Positions 23,424 through 35,710 of a stretch of 64,000 nt of DNA are shown here, piece after piece. The position numbers and the translations under genes are program-made. Where the stretch lies: assembly GCA_001600455.1 (NCBI GenBank), contig BCKC01000002.1:4478171-4542170 (forward strand). Reading direction: 5' to 3'. The notes under the pieces were generated by a model. The model was not told the DNA's origin and searched no databases. It saw only the letters and a list, made by a program, of their open reading frames with translations. Each line of letters starts with the position of its first letter. Position 1 is the first letter of the stretch. Source of the DNA: Endocalyx cinctus. Lineage: Eukaryota; Ascomycota; Sordariomycetes; Amphisphaeriales; Apiosporaceae.

Positions 23424-26400
23424 TTTTTTGGAGGAGAGTTTGCTAGTGGAGTCGGAGTGGTGACTTGATGCGGTGATTGCGAGAAGACTGCTGATGCAAG
23501 AGATCGATGAGATGGATTATAATTATCAGGTACTTTGTAGTTAAATATTGAGTGATATTATGATTGTGATAGTGTTATAAAATGCTACTTAAGATTGTAT
23601 GTTTAATTTCGGTGTTGCTATCGCTTTAGAAATAATAAGGGGGAAAAGCGGAACTCTAGCACGCACCACAATGTCTTTATATGAACCCCCTAATATTTCC
23701 CTCTCCCTCTTTATCTTTCGGCCACTTCTTACAATGTTTTGTTAATACCCACGAGTGACATTGTACGCTAATAATGTGGTCATGGGCGTGAGGCCACCGA
23801 ACAAGATGCCCCAATTACTTCTCTTTATGTGAATTCGTGGGTGGTGAACTCCGAGTTCTTTGTCGTTATTTGGCTGTAAAGAACACAAACCTATTGAAAC
23901 ACTCGTAGCTCCAAGAGGTGCAGACAAAGCACCACAGTGACGGTATGAAAGGTGTGCGTAAAACCCGAAAAAAGAGGTTGTTGATGTGCAATGGAGAGGA
24001 AGAGGGCACGGAAACATATTGAAGGGTTTGGTTGAATAAATATGTGGAAGGTGATAAGGGTTAAACCAGATTAGTATCGCAAATTCTTCGTCTTACGACG
24101 AATTTGCAGATTATTCTATCATCCTCCGCCCTATTACTGCTCTTTCAGCGCCCCTCGAAAGTTGAATAAAGGATAAAATGTAGTATTAGTTGCGATTGGG
24201 GCAGGTGGCCAATATATTGTCCAGCTACTTTGGTTGACAGCGGTCCTCGACTTTGGTCAGGCAGTAAGCCGCAACTGCGCCTGATATAATATTGCTGCTA
24301 GCTAGGAGAGGGTTGACAGATCTGGTTCTGAAGCCGGGGCTTCTGTGGCGACCGAAATAAGGTACAGAGATTCGCTCGGCTGGTGCCCCTTCCTTCCTTT
24401 ACTTCCCACCATTGATTCGTTACCTCGTCTACGACAGACCCTTTTTTTAATATAGGAGCACAAGTTGGTGCGTTTCCTACAGCCAAGCATATATTCCACC
24501 TTTCCTTACCTTTCTATTAAATTAATTCTAGGGAACGCGGTCTTTAAAACTACTGTAAGAGATTGGTGTGAGATAGGTTTCTTATGGAGTATTGAATAAC
24601 ATAGATTAATGCTTACGGATATAAATTTTATAGGATTTTTTATATTTTTATAGGAATCTTATAAGTTTTATCAAACCTCTATGGGAACCTATGGGGGTAT
24701 AGGTTCTTAGCGTGGGATGGAAGTATAAAGCCTTAATTAAGTGTTTTTTTTCTTTTTTTTTCCCCCGATATCCATGGATATTCACAGATTGACCGATAAA
24801 AGAATACCACTTGGCGCGATATATCAATCGATCTTGGATGCTTGCCGAGCTCGTCCTCCTATCTTCCCTGTGTTCGGAGGAAGAGCTCGTCTCGAGTCCT
24901 CGAGTGATCTTCTTACAGGGTTCCAGGCTCAATTGAACCGGTATCTGGGTTCCCACCTGCTCCACGGGGCTCCATGGGGCTCCACTTTGTCTGTCAGTTT
25001 TAGTGGTAGCGCACCTGGGATAGGTATTACAAGTAGCCCTGCACTGACCACGGGACGTGAGAAAATTGAGTGACAATGGGACAGCATCGATGCCATAAAC
25101 CGGAGCGACATAAATTAAAAAGGTTAAGATGCCCCACGATTAATGGGAAAAGGGAGAAAAATTTTCTCGCGGCCAAGAAGATTCTCCAGCACCAATCTCT
25201 ATCGATTGCTTAGACGCGGTGCTACTATCGGTCTTTAATCATCGTGAGATCACGCCGAGACAGATCGATAACGAAGGATTTCCCGATCAGGAAATCCCGA
25301 TCGTTCGAGTTTCCGCAAGCCAAGGTTTGTTTCAGTTGAGCACGGATTCGAAGATTGAAGAAAAGAGAAAACAAAAAGAGAGAGAGAGAGAGAGATTGTC
25401 TATCGGACGTTTGAATATCGGATCTTGCTCGACACGCGTCAGAGACATTTCGGACCCGAGTATAACTTTATTACTGACTAACGCCGGTGTTCAGCAGGTC
25501 AGGTAAGAGATATATTAGATATTCAACATCGGATTGGATATCGAACATTGGACAGGGAGGCAAGGGAAGTCGGGGAAGCATAAAGAAAGATCACATGAGG
25601 ACGTACGACAGATTTGTGGCAAGCTTGTGGCGAACTGTTTGGCTGAAGGGGAAGAGAAAAACCGATTAGAAGGTAGATACTAAGTTTCTTCTATTATCGC
25701 ACATAATTAATTAAGTCGATTTCTCTGGTTCGCCCTTGAGATGCAGCTTGGCAATGGGGCGCATAATCTTTTTCGCGATAGCGTCCGTGATACTTTAAGC
25801 ATACATACATACTTTGAACCGCCATTAAGCGTGAGATAGAGTTCTCAATTTCTCAATTAATGTTAAGGTTAATACCGCATGTCTGAGAAGCATCACGAGA
25901 TCTTCTCTACTTCTTCCTTGCTTTCTTTTTCTTTTTGTATGTTGTATACGATCTGCAGTATTTCATGCTATGCTACAGTATGTTATACTAAGCATTTTGT
26001 TTGTTTTATCAAGCGTGGGGGGCTTAGAGTTATACCGAAGTCAAAAATTGTGATCAGGGCTGGAGCTAGTGAACCTTTCTGGCACACTCAGCTCTGAACT
26101 CTTACAACGTTGTAACCTAATGAAATTGTACATTGCGTTATGAAAGGGATGGATCCAATCCTGTACGATGTACTTTGTAGGTCTTTTTTTTTTTTTTTTC
26201 TTCTTCTTCTTGAAGGGGTGTATTCGGAACAAACAAAACACATCTGCACATGTCTAACCTCTTGAAGAATAGTGGGAACGCGATGATCCGCAGTGGACTC
26301 TTACAGGGAACCCTTGCACGTTTTTCGAAGTCTATGACGTTACGCCGACTTCGCCGCAAGTCTTGGAAGATCTACGTTAGCCGTCTTGTCCTTGTGCTAA

Positions 26401-27671
26401 TTCATGAAAAAATAAATTATCATTGGATAATTCTAGATGAAGGATGCGGAAATATTTTAGACATGTACAGATTGAAATCTTGGCTAGTATTAAAAAAAAA
26501 ATGTATGTGTATAAAAAAAATAATTAATAATAATGTTACGAGTCTTTTTTTGACGATAGCTTCTCTGAACTTTTTAAATTGCGATGAAACCATTATGAAA
26601 AGATGGGAATTACAGGTAACCCCCCGGTTTAATGTAGAGAAACTTACAAGCATAAAATCATAATGATGACCTATGACATACGAGAAGGATTTCCCCAGAC
26701 CGTTATTGCACGCGACAGGTTGCACGTTAGTACCACGGACTTCTTTTTTTTTTTCTGGGTTCTCCTATGTGTCCTTGCGTCATAGCGGATATCGTCTATT
26801 TTGGTGTGACGGATTGATCGATATCAATTGGAAAATATGTTCCGAGAATAATTAAACAAACAATACTGTACATTACCTTACATTACCTTACATTACTTGG
26901 TACATTACCTATGTACAAGTAAAATCCCATTCGAGAAGGATCTCTCGGACGACTCGTGAAATGCTTAGTCCAACAACGTCCCTCTCTTTTCGGGCCTATT
27001 ACAATCTTTTGCTAAGGTTTCTTGATCCCGTTGATTCTTCCTTCCCTCACCGTAGATCGGACGCAACCTTACCTTGTCACTTCTATACTTTCCATGTAGT
27101 AATGGAGTGGTATACTGATCCATATGTATTAAACTCAGATCCAGATTCTCATTAAATACTGTAGAGGTAATATGTAATCACTAGGTAGCTTTAGCAAGCA
27201 TTAAATATTATGGTCATCCATAATATTCCATACCTAGGTAATATGTATGTATAAAAGTTCCCAACAAGCTGGTTCTAGGGAAATCTTTTTTTCTATCTGG
27301 CTCGTCTTTTTTTTTTTTTTTTTTTTTTTAATCCATACTCCCCATACCCTCCCCATACCCTCCACATTTCCTACGACCCTACTATCACTACGTCGTAAAA
27401 TCTTACATTCCAGGTGTTTTAAATAGACCTGATGGAATGATTGACTTGCGCATTTCTTTTTAAGACCACTTTTTCTTGTTTTTATATCTCGCTTATTCTT
27501 ACGAGAAAAATAAATAACGAGTAAACAAATAAAATAAAATAAAAAACACCCCGCCTTCTGAATCATTTTACTCCCTTACTTACCTATCCCTTTTCTTTTT
27601 CCACAGTCACATTCTTCTTCTATGCACCCAATCTAGGAAATAACCTCGTACTTACCACGGTGTAAAATAAG
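23424..27671. other. Long intergenic region with simple repeats and hairpins
   Basis: About 4.2 kb without a supported gene. It holds a near-palindrome at about 24079-24107 (GCAAATTC arms around TTCGTC/GACGAA), an 8 bp inverted repeat at 25276-25283/25290-25297 (GGATTTCC/GGAAATCC), a (GA)n run at about 25376-25394, a tandem CATTACCTTA repeat at about 26870-26896 and a T run at 27307-27329. The proximal part should contain the promoter of the MFS gene. A non-coding transcript is possible but not shown. Confidence 0.45.
26870..26896. repeat. Short tandem repeat (CATTACCTTA unit)
   Basis: About three direct copies of a 10 bp CATTACCTTA-like unit in tandem, followed by the degenerate TACATTACCT. 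Confidence 0.6.
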
Positions 27672-29773
27672 ATGGCTGAAAAATCGGAGAATTGGCCGGG
27701 CACCTTCGATCCCGAAACCGCCCGACAGGCTCCTCTCGCCTCTAGCTCAGAAGAGACGGCCATCGGCAACGGCGCGCACCACAATAACAACAACGACACC
27801 CACAACGGCCAGAGCAACGGTAACCACCACACCGCCGTAGGCCCCACCGTCGACCAGACCGTCGCCGCCCGCGAGGACGAGAAGGAGAAGGTCGCGCTGG
27901 AGACGGGCAAGCGGGAGATCACCGAGGACGAGTGCGCCGACGAGCTCGGGTACGCCTTCACGCCGGCCAAGAAGTGGTGGATCCTGACCGTCATCTTCCT
28001 CGTCCAGACCTCGATGAACTTCAACACCTCGCTCTACTCCAACGGCATCCAGGGCATATCCGAGCACTTCGCCGTCAGCGAGCAGGCCGCCCGCGTCGGC
28101 GCCGCCATCTTCCTCGTCACCTACGCCTTCGGCTGCGAGCTCTGGGCCCCTTGGTCCGAGGAGATCGGCCGGAAGCCCGTCCTCCAGGCTTCTCTCCTCC
28201 TCGTCAACATCTTTACTTTGCCCGTCGTCCTGGCTCCCAACTTCGGCTGCCTCCTCGCCGGCAGGGCCCTCGGCGGTTTGTCGACCGCCGGTGGAAGTGT
28301 TACCCTCGGTATGGTCGCGGATTTGTTCGAGAGCGATAACCAGCAGTATGCGGTTGCGTACATGTAAGTTCTTTTCGCCGCTTTTCCCCGGAGCCAATAA
28401 ACTATTGTGTAATGCGATTGATAACTGACATTTGTCTTCTAAACAGTGTCTTCTCTTCCGTCGGCGGTTCCATTCTCGGACCCATCGTAGGAGGTTTCGT
28501 CGAGATCCTCCCGGTCTCGGAAGCCTGGAAGTGGTGTACCTGGATCCAGCTCATCTTCGGAGGATTCGTGCAGGTTCTGCACTTTTTCACCGTCCCCGAG
28601 ACGCGCACGACCGTCATGATGAACCGCATTGCCAAGAAGCGACGCGAGTCGGGCCAGGATCCCAACGTGTACGGTCCCGACGAAATCCGACCCCTCCGCG
28701 AGCGTCTCACTCTCAAGGAGCTGCTCTACACGTGGATGCGACCGTTCCGCATGTTCTTGACCGAGCCCATCGTGCTCGTCCTCTCGCTCCTGTCCGGTTT
28801 CTCCGACGCGCTCATCTTCATTTGCATCCAGTCTTTCGCGCTCGTGTACAAGCAGTGGAACTTCAACTCGTGGCAGCTCGGCCTCGCCTTCGTGCCCATC
28901 GGCCTCGGCTACGTCCTCGCGTGGCTCATATTCATCCCCTCGTTCGAGCACAGCCGCAAGCGCCGGGCCGAGCGCCCCGACGACGAGCACGCCCAGTACG
29001 AGTCCCGACTGCACCTCCTCCTCTGGCTCGCGCCCTGCCTGCCCATCGGCCTCATCATCTTCGCGTGGACGAGCGGCGGCCCGCCGATCCACTGGATCGG
29101 GTCCATGTTCGGCTCCCTGACCATCGGCGTGGCCAACTACGCCATCTACATGGCGACGATCGACTACATGATCTGCGCGTACGGCCCTTACTCGGCCTCG
29201 GCCACGGGCGGGAACGGGTGGGCGCGCGACTTCCTGGCCGGTGTGCTCACCGTGCCGGCGACGCCCTTCTACACCAACATCGGGGCCGCGCAGGGGCGTA
29301 ACCTGCAGTACGCGTCCACGATCCTCTTCGTCGTCGCCTTCCTGCTGGTCATCGCCGTCTACGTTATTTACTGGAAGGGACCCACGCTCCGGAAGCGCTC
29401 CCCGTTCGCTCAGAGCCTCGCCTCGGGCGAGCCCGAATTCCAGGGTCATAGGATGAGCCTGGCTCGGACGAGCACGGGAGGTACCAGGAGACCCTCCACC
29501 GCCGCCGCCGCCGCCCGAACGCCGGCCGAGATCGCTCACGATCACCACCAGAGCGAGAAGAGGGGCAAGATTAGGCAGAGGCCCGGCTTCGGCGCAGGCT
29601 CGAGAGCCAGCTCCTTCATGTCCAGCCAGCACGCCGCTAGCAGACGCCAGAGCCGTGAGGCTAGCCGGAGAAATAGCCGCGAGGTCGCCGAGAAGGAAGA
29701 GGAGGAGACGGGTATCGACACCCGTCTAGATCATCTGGACCCCATCACTTCTATCCCAACGCATCAGGCGTGA
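27672..29773 (+). CDS. MFS drug/polyamine-type transporter (DHA1-like)
   Basis: Exons 27672-28363 and 28447-29773 (GTAAGT donor, phase 2) give 672 residues. A polar N-terminal tail of about 100 residues, with an HN-rich stretch, precedes twelve predicted membrane helices starting at WWILTVIFLVQTSMNF. The conserved loop APWSEEIGRKPVLQ matches the MFS signature between helices 2 and 3, and GRALGGLSTAGGSVTLG matches helix 4. A cytosolic loop (RRESGQDPNVYGPDE) lies between the halves. The C-terminal tail of about 130 residues is rich in Ser, Arg and Ala. The family moves small organic compounds out of the cell by proton antiport; the substrate is unknown. The exons are strongly GC-biased at third positions. 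Confidence 0.9.
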
Positions 29774-30625
29774 GATCGAGAAAGTAAAGAAAACGAAAGC
29801 AAGAAAAAGAAAAAAAGGAGGGAAGGGCGGAAGGAAGATTGTGGTAGGAAATCTTAAATATTTTTGATGCTACTGGAAAACACTACTTTTTCACAAGAAA
29901 AAAAAAATTGTCGCCGTTTATTTGTTTAAGTTTGGTGTACATTTTTTTTTCCATACATGTTTGCATCGCTGGAGCACATCAAAATTCTGTCTTCTTCTTG
30001 TTTGGAGTACTGGGGCGGAACTTTTTGCGGTCGGTGGGCAAATGCATGGCTAATGGAGTAATAATGAGCACAGCAAACGGCCCATTTGTTTTCAATTGAA
30101 GCTTCCTGAAGATAGTTAGTACCTAGGTCGACAACGCTTAATAATGATAAATTTTGATGAATTATGAGATTGTTTTTTTTTTATCACTTTTCAAAGATTG
30201 ATAGGCTATCCCATACAAACTATGAATCTTGAGTGTATCAGGAGATGTTGTCACCTTCATAAACACGACGATAAAGTTTCAGCGAAGACTTTTGTATCTG
30301 CTTGCATGTTAGTTCTGTTCCTGGAGATCTCATATGAACTGCCTCGCTGTCAAGTGAGTACAGACAAGTTAGCCCGGAAGTAAATAATAACTCCCCTCTA
30401 CATGTTGGATGTTTTTCACCGTGTCATACCTCCTGCCTGCCTACCTATTATCCAAAATCCCTGAACCGAGCCCAATGAAAAGAAAATCTAGTCTACTGCC
30501 CTATTCTATTTATAACCCGCATGCATTGTTTCCAAAAAGTTGCTGCTAAAGGGAGGCGAAGACCGTGAAACCCATGATCCTATGATTGTTAAACTATTCG
30601 TAACTTCGTTTTGCCTTTACTTCCA
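29774..30625. other. Intergenic between convergent genes
   Basis: 3' regions of the MFS and hemerythrin-like genes. A-rich at the start, with T runs near 30175; no gene seen. Confidence 0.5.
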
Positions 30626-31240
30626 TCACATCCTCATCCTCCTCATTTCATCCAATGTCCAATACCGCCTCATGTTATCCGCCCCGAGAGTCTTGACCTC
30701 CTGATCGAGATGCTTCCAGAGGATCTCCCCCCAGGAATCCATCTTCTTCTTCAGCGCGCTCATCTCCAAGTCCTGCTCGCCGCTCCGGCAAGCGTTCAGG
30801 TACGTCTCCATCTCCTCCATGCCGTGGTGAATCTCCTTGTGCTGCCGCAGCAGCTCGGCCGCGTTCCTGCCGGCGCGAAACTCGGGCATCTTCTGGGCGA
30901 GCATCGGGAAGACGTACGACTCCTCGATGTTGTGGTGCATCTCCAGGTGGGACACGAACGACAGGCCTTCCGATATGAAGGCTCGCAGGGACATCGATTG
31001 CGGTCGTCGACCGGAGGAGGCGGCGTCGTAGAGGAGGTTCCATACTTGGCGGAAGTGGTTGTGGAACAGATCCATGTGCTCGGCCATGCGATTGTAGGCC
31101 CGGAAGTCGCTGGCCGATAAGGGGGGTAGCTTTTCTTTTTCCTCTTCTTTTGCTTCTTGCTTATTCTTCTCCGTGGTTGGTGCGGCGGGGCAGTTTTTGG
31201 CCTCCGCCGCTGCGGGGCCGTCGTTGGCGGATGTGGACAT
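30626..31240 (-). CDS. Hemerythrin-like HHE-domain protein
   Basis: Single exon, 204 residues from ATG at 31240, chosen for its good context (CCAAAATGTC). The N-terminal 45 residues are polar and Lys/Glu-rich. The rest is a four-helix HHE bundle with metal-ligand motifs HMDLFHNHF, HLEMHHNIEES, HKEIHHGMEE and LWKHLDQE, likely a di-iron site binding oxygen or sensing metal or redox state. The frame stays open upstream to an ATG at 31474, which would add 78 residues rich in Arg, Ser and Thr with almost no acidic residues at the front, resembling a mitochondrial presequence; that start has a poor context (TCCTTATG). The function of fungal HHE proteins is largely unknown. Confidence 0.85.
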   Translation of the reverse strand: MSTSANDGPAAAEAKNCPAAPTTEKNKQEAKEEEKEKLPPLSASDFRAYNRMAEHMDLFHNHFRQVWNLLYDAASSGRRPQSMSLRAFISEGLSFVSHLEMHHNIEESYVFPMLAQKMPEFRAGRNAAELLRQHKEIHHGMEEMETYLNACRSGEQDLEMSALKKKMDSWGEILWKHLDQEVKTLGADNMRRYWTLDEMRRMRM

Positions 31241-32163
31241 TTTGGCAAGAAAATAAGTTCGCGAAGGGTATTGGAAGACTGATTCTTTCGGTGGGAGAAA
31301 ATAGGAACACGGGGTATGCGGAAGATTGAATTTGCTGGGGCGTGGAGACTGAGAGTGACAGTAGCAATGTCTATTTGAGAAGTGTGTGACGATAGTAGGG
31401 GTAGCAGGCGAACGTAGTAAGGGCGTAGTAACGACAATACGACGACGAATAGCAGATGGAACTATGCGTCGCATAAGGATTAAAGAGGGCAGATAATATT
31501 ATGAATGTATATATTATTATATTATCTAACGATTAAAAAAGAAATAAGAAAGAGAAAGAGAAAACGATATATACAAAATGCCTTTATAAAAAAAAAAAAT
31601 ACAGAAACCAACAAAGAGGAATTTGGTATGAAACGACTTAGTTCAATATGTAAGCTATTGCAAATCAGATAGTGGCGCGCTTTGTGGGTCGAGCCAGTGA
31701 AAATATCGCGCGGGTATTAGGTCATCAAAATTAATATTATTTCCTTTCCTACGTATAGCCAGATTCCCTGCCAGCCTGCCAGCCAACTCAATCTCTTCCT
31801 CGGCGAATAAATCAATGACAATAAAATCCCCTTTCGGTTTTCGTCTAAATCCCATAATCGTCTTACGAACAATCAGATATCTTATACTCTGTAGTTGAGA
31901 AGTTATAGAGTTCATATGATGAATGGTCAATTTTTTTCTGCCTGCCTATGTTTTAAGCTAACCGACTTGACTGATCAAATCCTATAGCCACCCAGACTAG
32001 AAAGAGCCATCTCTACCAGGTCCCTTTCCGATGTGCTTTTGTGCAACAGAGAATAATGATATAAAAAAGAAAAGACGGGAAAAGTAGAGAAAAGATAGAA
32101 TATCCCCTATTCTTATGCACAACGTTTAATAAAAGAGAGATACAGAGAAACCATGTCTTGTGT
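31241..32163. other. Intergenic
   Basis: No supported gene. Covers the hemerythrin-like gene promoter and the 3' region of eIF3c. A 91-codon minus-strand open frame (31655-31930) shows no domain. Confidence 0.45.
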
Positions 32164-34829
32164 CTAACCTCGCACAGCTCCTCCCAATACACCACCAGTG
32201 AACTGTGTACCACCAGCTTGTCGCTGACCCGTTCCTCCCGTTCTTGCTCCACCTCGGCCTGTTCTCTGTCCCTGGCCCCGTCCACGCTGGTTCTGACCAC
32301 CTCTCCTGTCAAAAGCGTTAGCTGTGCCTTGGGTTCGCTGCTCCAATGTTCTCTCATTCGTTTCGATAAGCGCTGCCGCCTTGTCCGACAAAGTGAGGGC
32401 GAGACTCTGGAGACGAGATAATTCAACGCCCTTTCGGAAGATCACGGTAGATGTGACCTGGTCGAGAGCGGCCGCAAGTTCCTCGTGACTGATCATCTTG
32501 CTGACGATAGCAGCAACCTTTCGGTCCTCGAGCTCGAACATTGACGAGAGGGTCGAGATGGCGAGCGTGTCGTAGAATGGAGCATATGTGAACAGGTAGG
32601 TTCGAAGACCTTCCTCTTGGATCTGCTTAGATAACATGGTCTTGATCTCGTCCGTGTTCGGCATCAAGTCCCAGATCTTGATGCTGTGGATGAAGTTGGT
32701 CGACTTCTTCCACTCACCCGCAGCTAAAGCACGAGACGCCTGCATCACGTGGTCACGTGTGTTTTCGGGCGGTCCGGTAAAGATCTGTCGCTCGTGATAC
32801 TCTAGCATACGGCGGTAAGTCTTGCTGATGACTCGCTTCTTGATATCGGGGGAAGAACCGGTCTGAGCAAGCAGAGGGATCTCGAGCAACATGCTGCAGG
32901 TCAAATACACGCATTCCAGCAGTTCGAGGTTGATGTGCATATGGAAAGGAAGTTGTCTCTGTTTTTCAAGTCGTTCCTGTTCTGGAGAAACTTGGGCATA
33001 ACGCTGAATCATGACACCCTGCGCCAGCAACTCTTTCTGCCGGCCACTGCCGCAAATTTCTTGCAGCGTGTTCTGAGCCTCGTACACCAGGCCCTTGCGG
33101 AACGCACAAAGACCAACCTGTACTAATGTCCTGTTGTAGAGGATTTGAGTCTGAACATCGAAGCTGCCAATCGTCTCTTGCAAATGGGACATAAGCATCA
33201 TGTCACGAGATTTGTAGTATTCGTCGTGAAGGGCGAGGAAGTAAATCTGGCACAGCATAGCGCGAGCACGGATAATACCCTCGCTGTTGGAGAACAGATA
33301 GTTGCAGAGAACGTTGAGCAGGTTCGTAGCATCGGTGATGCTGCCTCTCGGGGTAATGACAGACTCGACATCAGCAGGAACCGATTTCCAAGCATTCTCC
33401 TCAAGTATATTGACAACCTGCGAAGGCTTGAAGTAGACGTGTTCCAATCGGCGCATCACTACTCTGTTCAGACTGTCCTGAGGAATTTGGAGAGACGAGT
33501 CCTTTCTAAGGGTCTCGTAGTAAAGAAGGCCACGGAAAATGACGTTGTACAATGAACCCTCGTCTGTTAGACGCTCAATGTACTCAGAAGTATGAGGATC
33601 GATCGTCTGCAGGGATCGGGTAAGTTCATCATCGAGTCGCTCTACGTACGAAACGATGCTTCCGGGAATCTTGATGTACTTCTCACCAGGCTGTAATGTA
33701 GGTGGCTTCTCGTCATCATCCCATTCCTCCGCATTCTCGATTACGACGTAATCACGGTTGGCCTCCAGCACTTCAAACAGGGTGGAGAGTTCCTTCTCGG
33801 CGGCCTTCCAATGTTCCAGGGGCATAGAATTATTGGTACCGGTCCCCAGGTCGAATCTAGCCGAGACCAGAGTCAGGAGAACCTTAATTTGTTGGTATGG
33901 GGTATTGGCGACCTCGTGGAGTTTCTCCATTATCTTGATCTGCTCAAATCTGTCTGTATTCTTTTTACCACGAGCCTCCATGATACCACGAAGGTGCTTG
34001 AAGATACTCTCGGGCGTGAACTGGAGGGTCCGGCCTCCCTTGCCAACAGTAGCAAAACCTTCATCGTCCTGCTCGACCTGTTCTGTGTATATCTCGGCCT
34101 TGGTTTTCTTGGGCTTAGGGGCAGGTTCGTCGTCTTCCGATTCGTCAGAGGCAAGGAAGTCCAAGGGATCTTCACGATACGAGTCAACTTGAGACTGGTA
34201 GTCTTGCTTAAGCTTCTTCAACTTTTGCTTCACGGCATTCAAACCACGAGCGCTCGTAGCGTTCATCTTCTTGGGTGTGACTTTCTGTTTCGAGATAGCC
34301 TCGTTCATCGAGTCTTCTAACTCGACAAGAAGTTTGACATAGAGTTTTGGAGTTTGGCCGCCGATAGACATCTTCTGGGCTTGCCGGTTGAGCTTATCGA
34401 ATTCTATATGATTCTGTACGTTAGATATGTTCACAGATAATGGTTTTGGAGATATAATCGGAAATAGGGCTTACCGTTTGAAACAGCACCCCAATCATTA
34501 ATTTTCTGTTTCTTCTCGATAGCATCGATTATGGACTCGAGTTCGGCATGTTGCTTGTCGCGAGCACTTTTAAGTGTTTTGGGCGCATCATCATCACTTT
34601 CCTCGCTCTCGGATGACTCTCCACGCAAGAAACGGGAAGCACCTGTCTTTTTTCCACCTTCCTCATCGCTATCTGTTTCTTCGTCGGAGTCTTCCTCGTC
34701 CTCATCTTCGTCTTCCTCTTCAGATTCGTCCTGGTCCTCTTCTTCTTCCTCTTCTTCGGAGTAGAGCTGCTCCTCCTCAGAACTACTCTCAGAGGAGCTG
34801 TCGTCGCCTCCACGGAAGAATCGAGACAT
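32164..34829 (-). CDS. nip1: Translation initiation factor eIF3 subunit c
   Basis: Exons (minus) 34829-34475 and 34403-32164 (71 nt intron, phase 1) give 864 residues. The acceptor is TATAG at 34404; it joins VSN to EFDKLNRQ in frame, restoring the conserved [17 protein letters not shown]. Starts [16 protein letters not shown], followed by a long Glu/Asp/Ser tract (residues about 9-60), typical of eIF3c. The eIF3c N-terminal domain and a C-terminal PCI domain follow (for example [20 protein letters not shown]), ending in an Arg-Gly-rich tail. It is a core eIF3 subunit that helps assemble the 43S pre-initiation complex through eIF1 and eIF5. Essential housekeeping gene; intact. Confidence 0.95.
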
Positions 34830-35710
34830 GATGGAAATCGAAGGGTGGAATTGATTCGATTTAATATAAATGAGATATTATGTCAATTATCGAATACTTC
34901 ACTCTATTGAAGAGAGTTAAGCGATAATACACAACCGTCCGTAATGTGGTTGGCGGCTTGACAAGTTGTGTGATTGTGGGTTTAAAACAATGAGGGGCAA
35001 AATTATCATAGATTTCGAAAATTCACTGATTTTTACTTTTACTTGAATGGTGAATGTGGGGTGAAACCTATTTTGCAGTTGCTCGAGAAAAAAAAAAAAG
35101 CCCGGACCACCTACCGTGTATACCACTGAGTCAAAGTAGCTCCGATTTAGCGAGCTGACGACCTGACAGCTGGAAATATGAAGAGCAGCTGGTAGAGTAT
35201 ATGGTCCGTGCGCTAAAGCTTCTATTCAATCTTATTAGTAAGATTTACTACTGCGTACGGAGTAATAACCTGGAAGGTGTTATCCCCAAATTCAATCTGC
35301 CAATTTCTACCTTCGTAGCCCGTCATATCCATGGATGGAGTCGGTCACTACGTCTGATCATGAAGATACTGTCGTGAGCTCCTCAACATGAAAATAATTA
35401 ACGGTCACTGGTCGAAATATACGTTAGACTAAATCAATGTAATGGCCTGAAATCCAACAAATTTATTTATATCTCTTGGTACTTCCAAGTCGGATATCTG
35501 ATGCCGGTCACGTGTATAATCATATGTAATATCCACCATCCATACTCACGACATAAGTCTAGGACTGTAACTTCATGACAACACTTTACAGACTAGGAAT
35601 ATATATGATTAGTATTTTATATTACAAGGCCGAATTAAGTCGCTAACTAGAAAGTCTTGGATTAAAATTTTTACAACGTAGTCACATAGCTTACACGTCA
35701 TGCGTGTATC
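34830..35710. other. Divergent intergenic region
   Basis: Upstream of eIF3c (minus) and of the mitochondrial ATPase (plus). Contains a CACGTG element near 35508; no gene seen. Confidence 0.5.

Noticed and set aside
23742..24017. 91-codon minus-strand open frame
   Set aside because: No conserved pattern; likely chance in AT-rich sequence.
25219..25669. Possible spliced small gene around the GA repeat
   Set aside because: Open frames overlap but no pair of splice sites gives a convincing protein.
28439..29632. 397-codon minus-strand ORF inside the MFS gene
   Set aside because: Antisense shadow of a high-GC3 coding exon; composition is repetitive Asp/Glu/Arg/Gly.
31655..31930. 91-codon minus-strand open frame near the eIF3c 3' end
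   Set aside because: Reads like protein in places but has no recognisable motif and no neighbour support.
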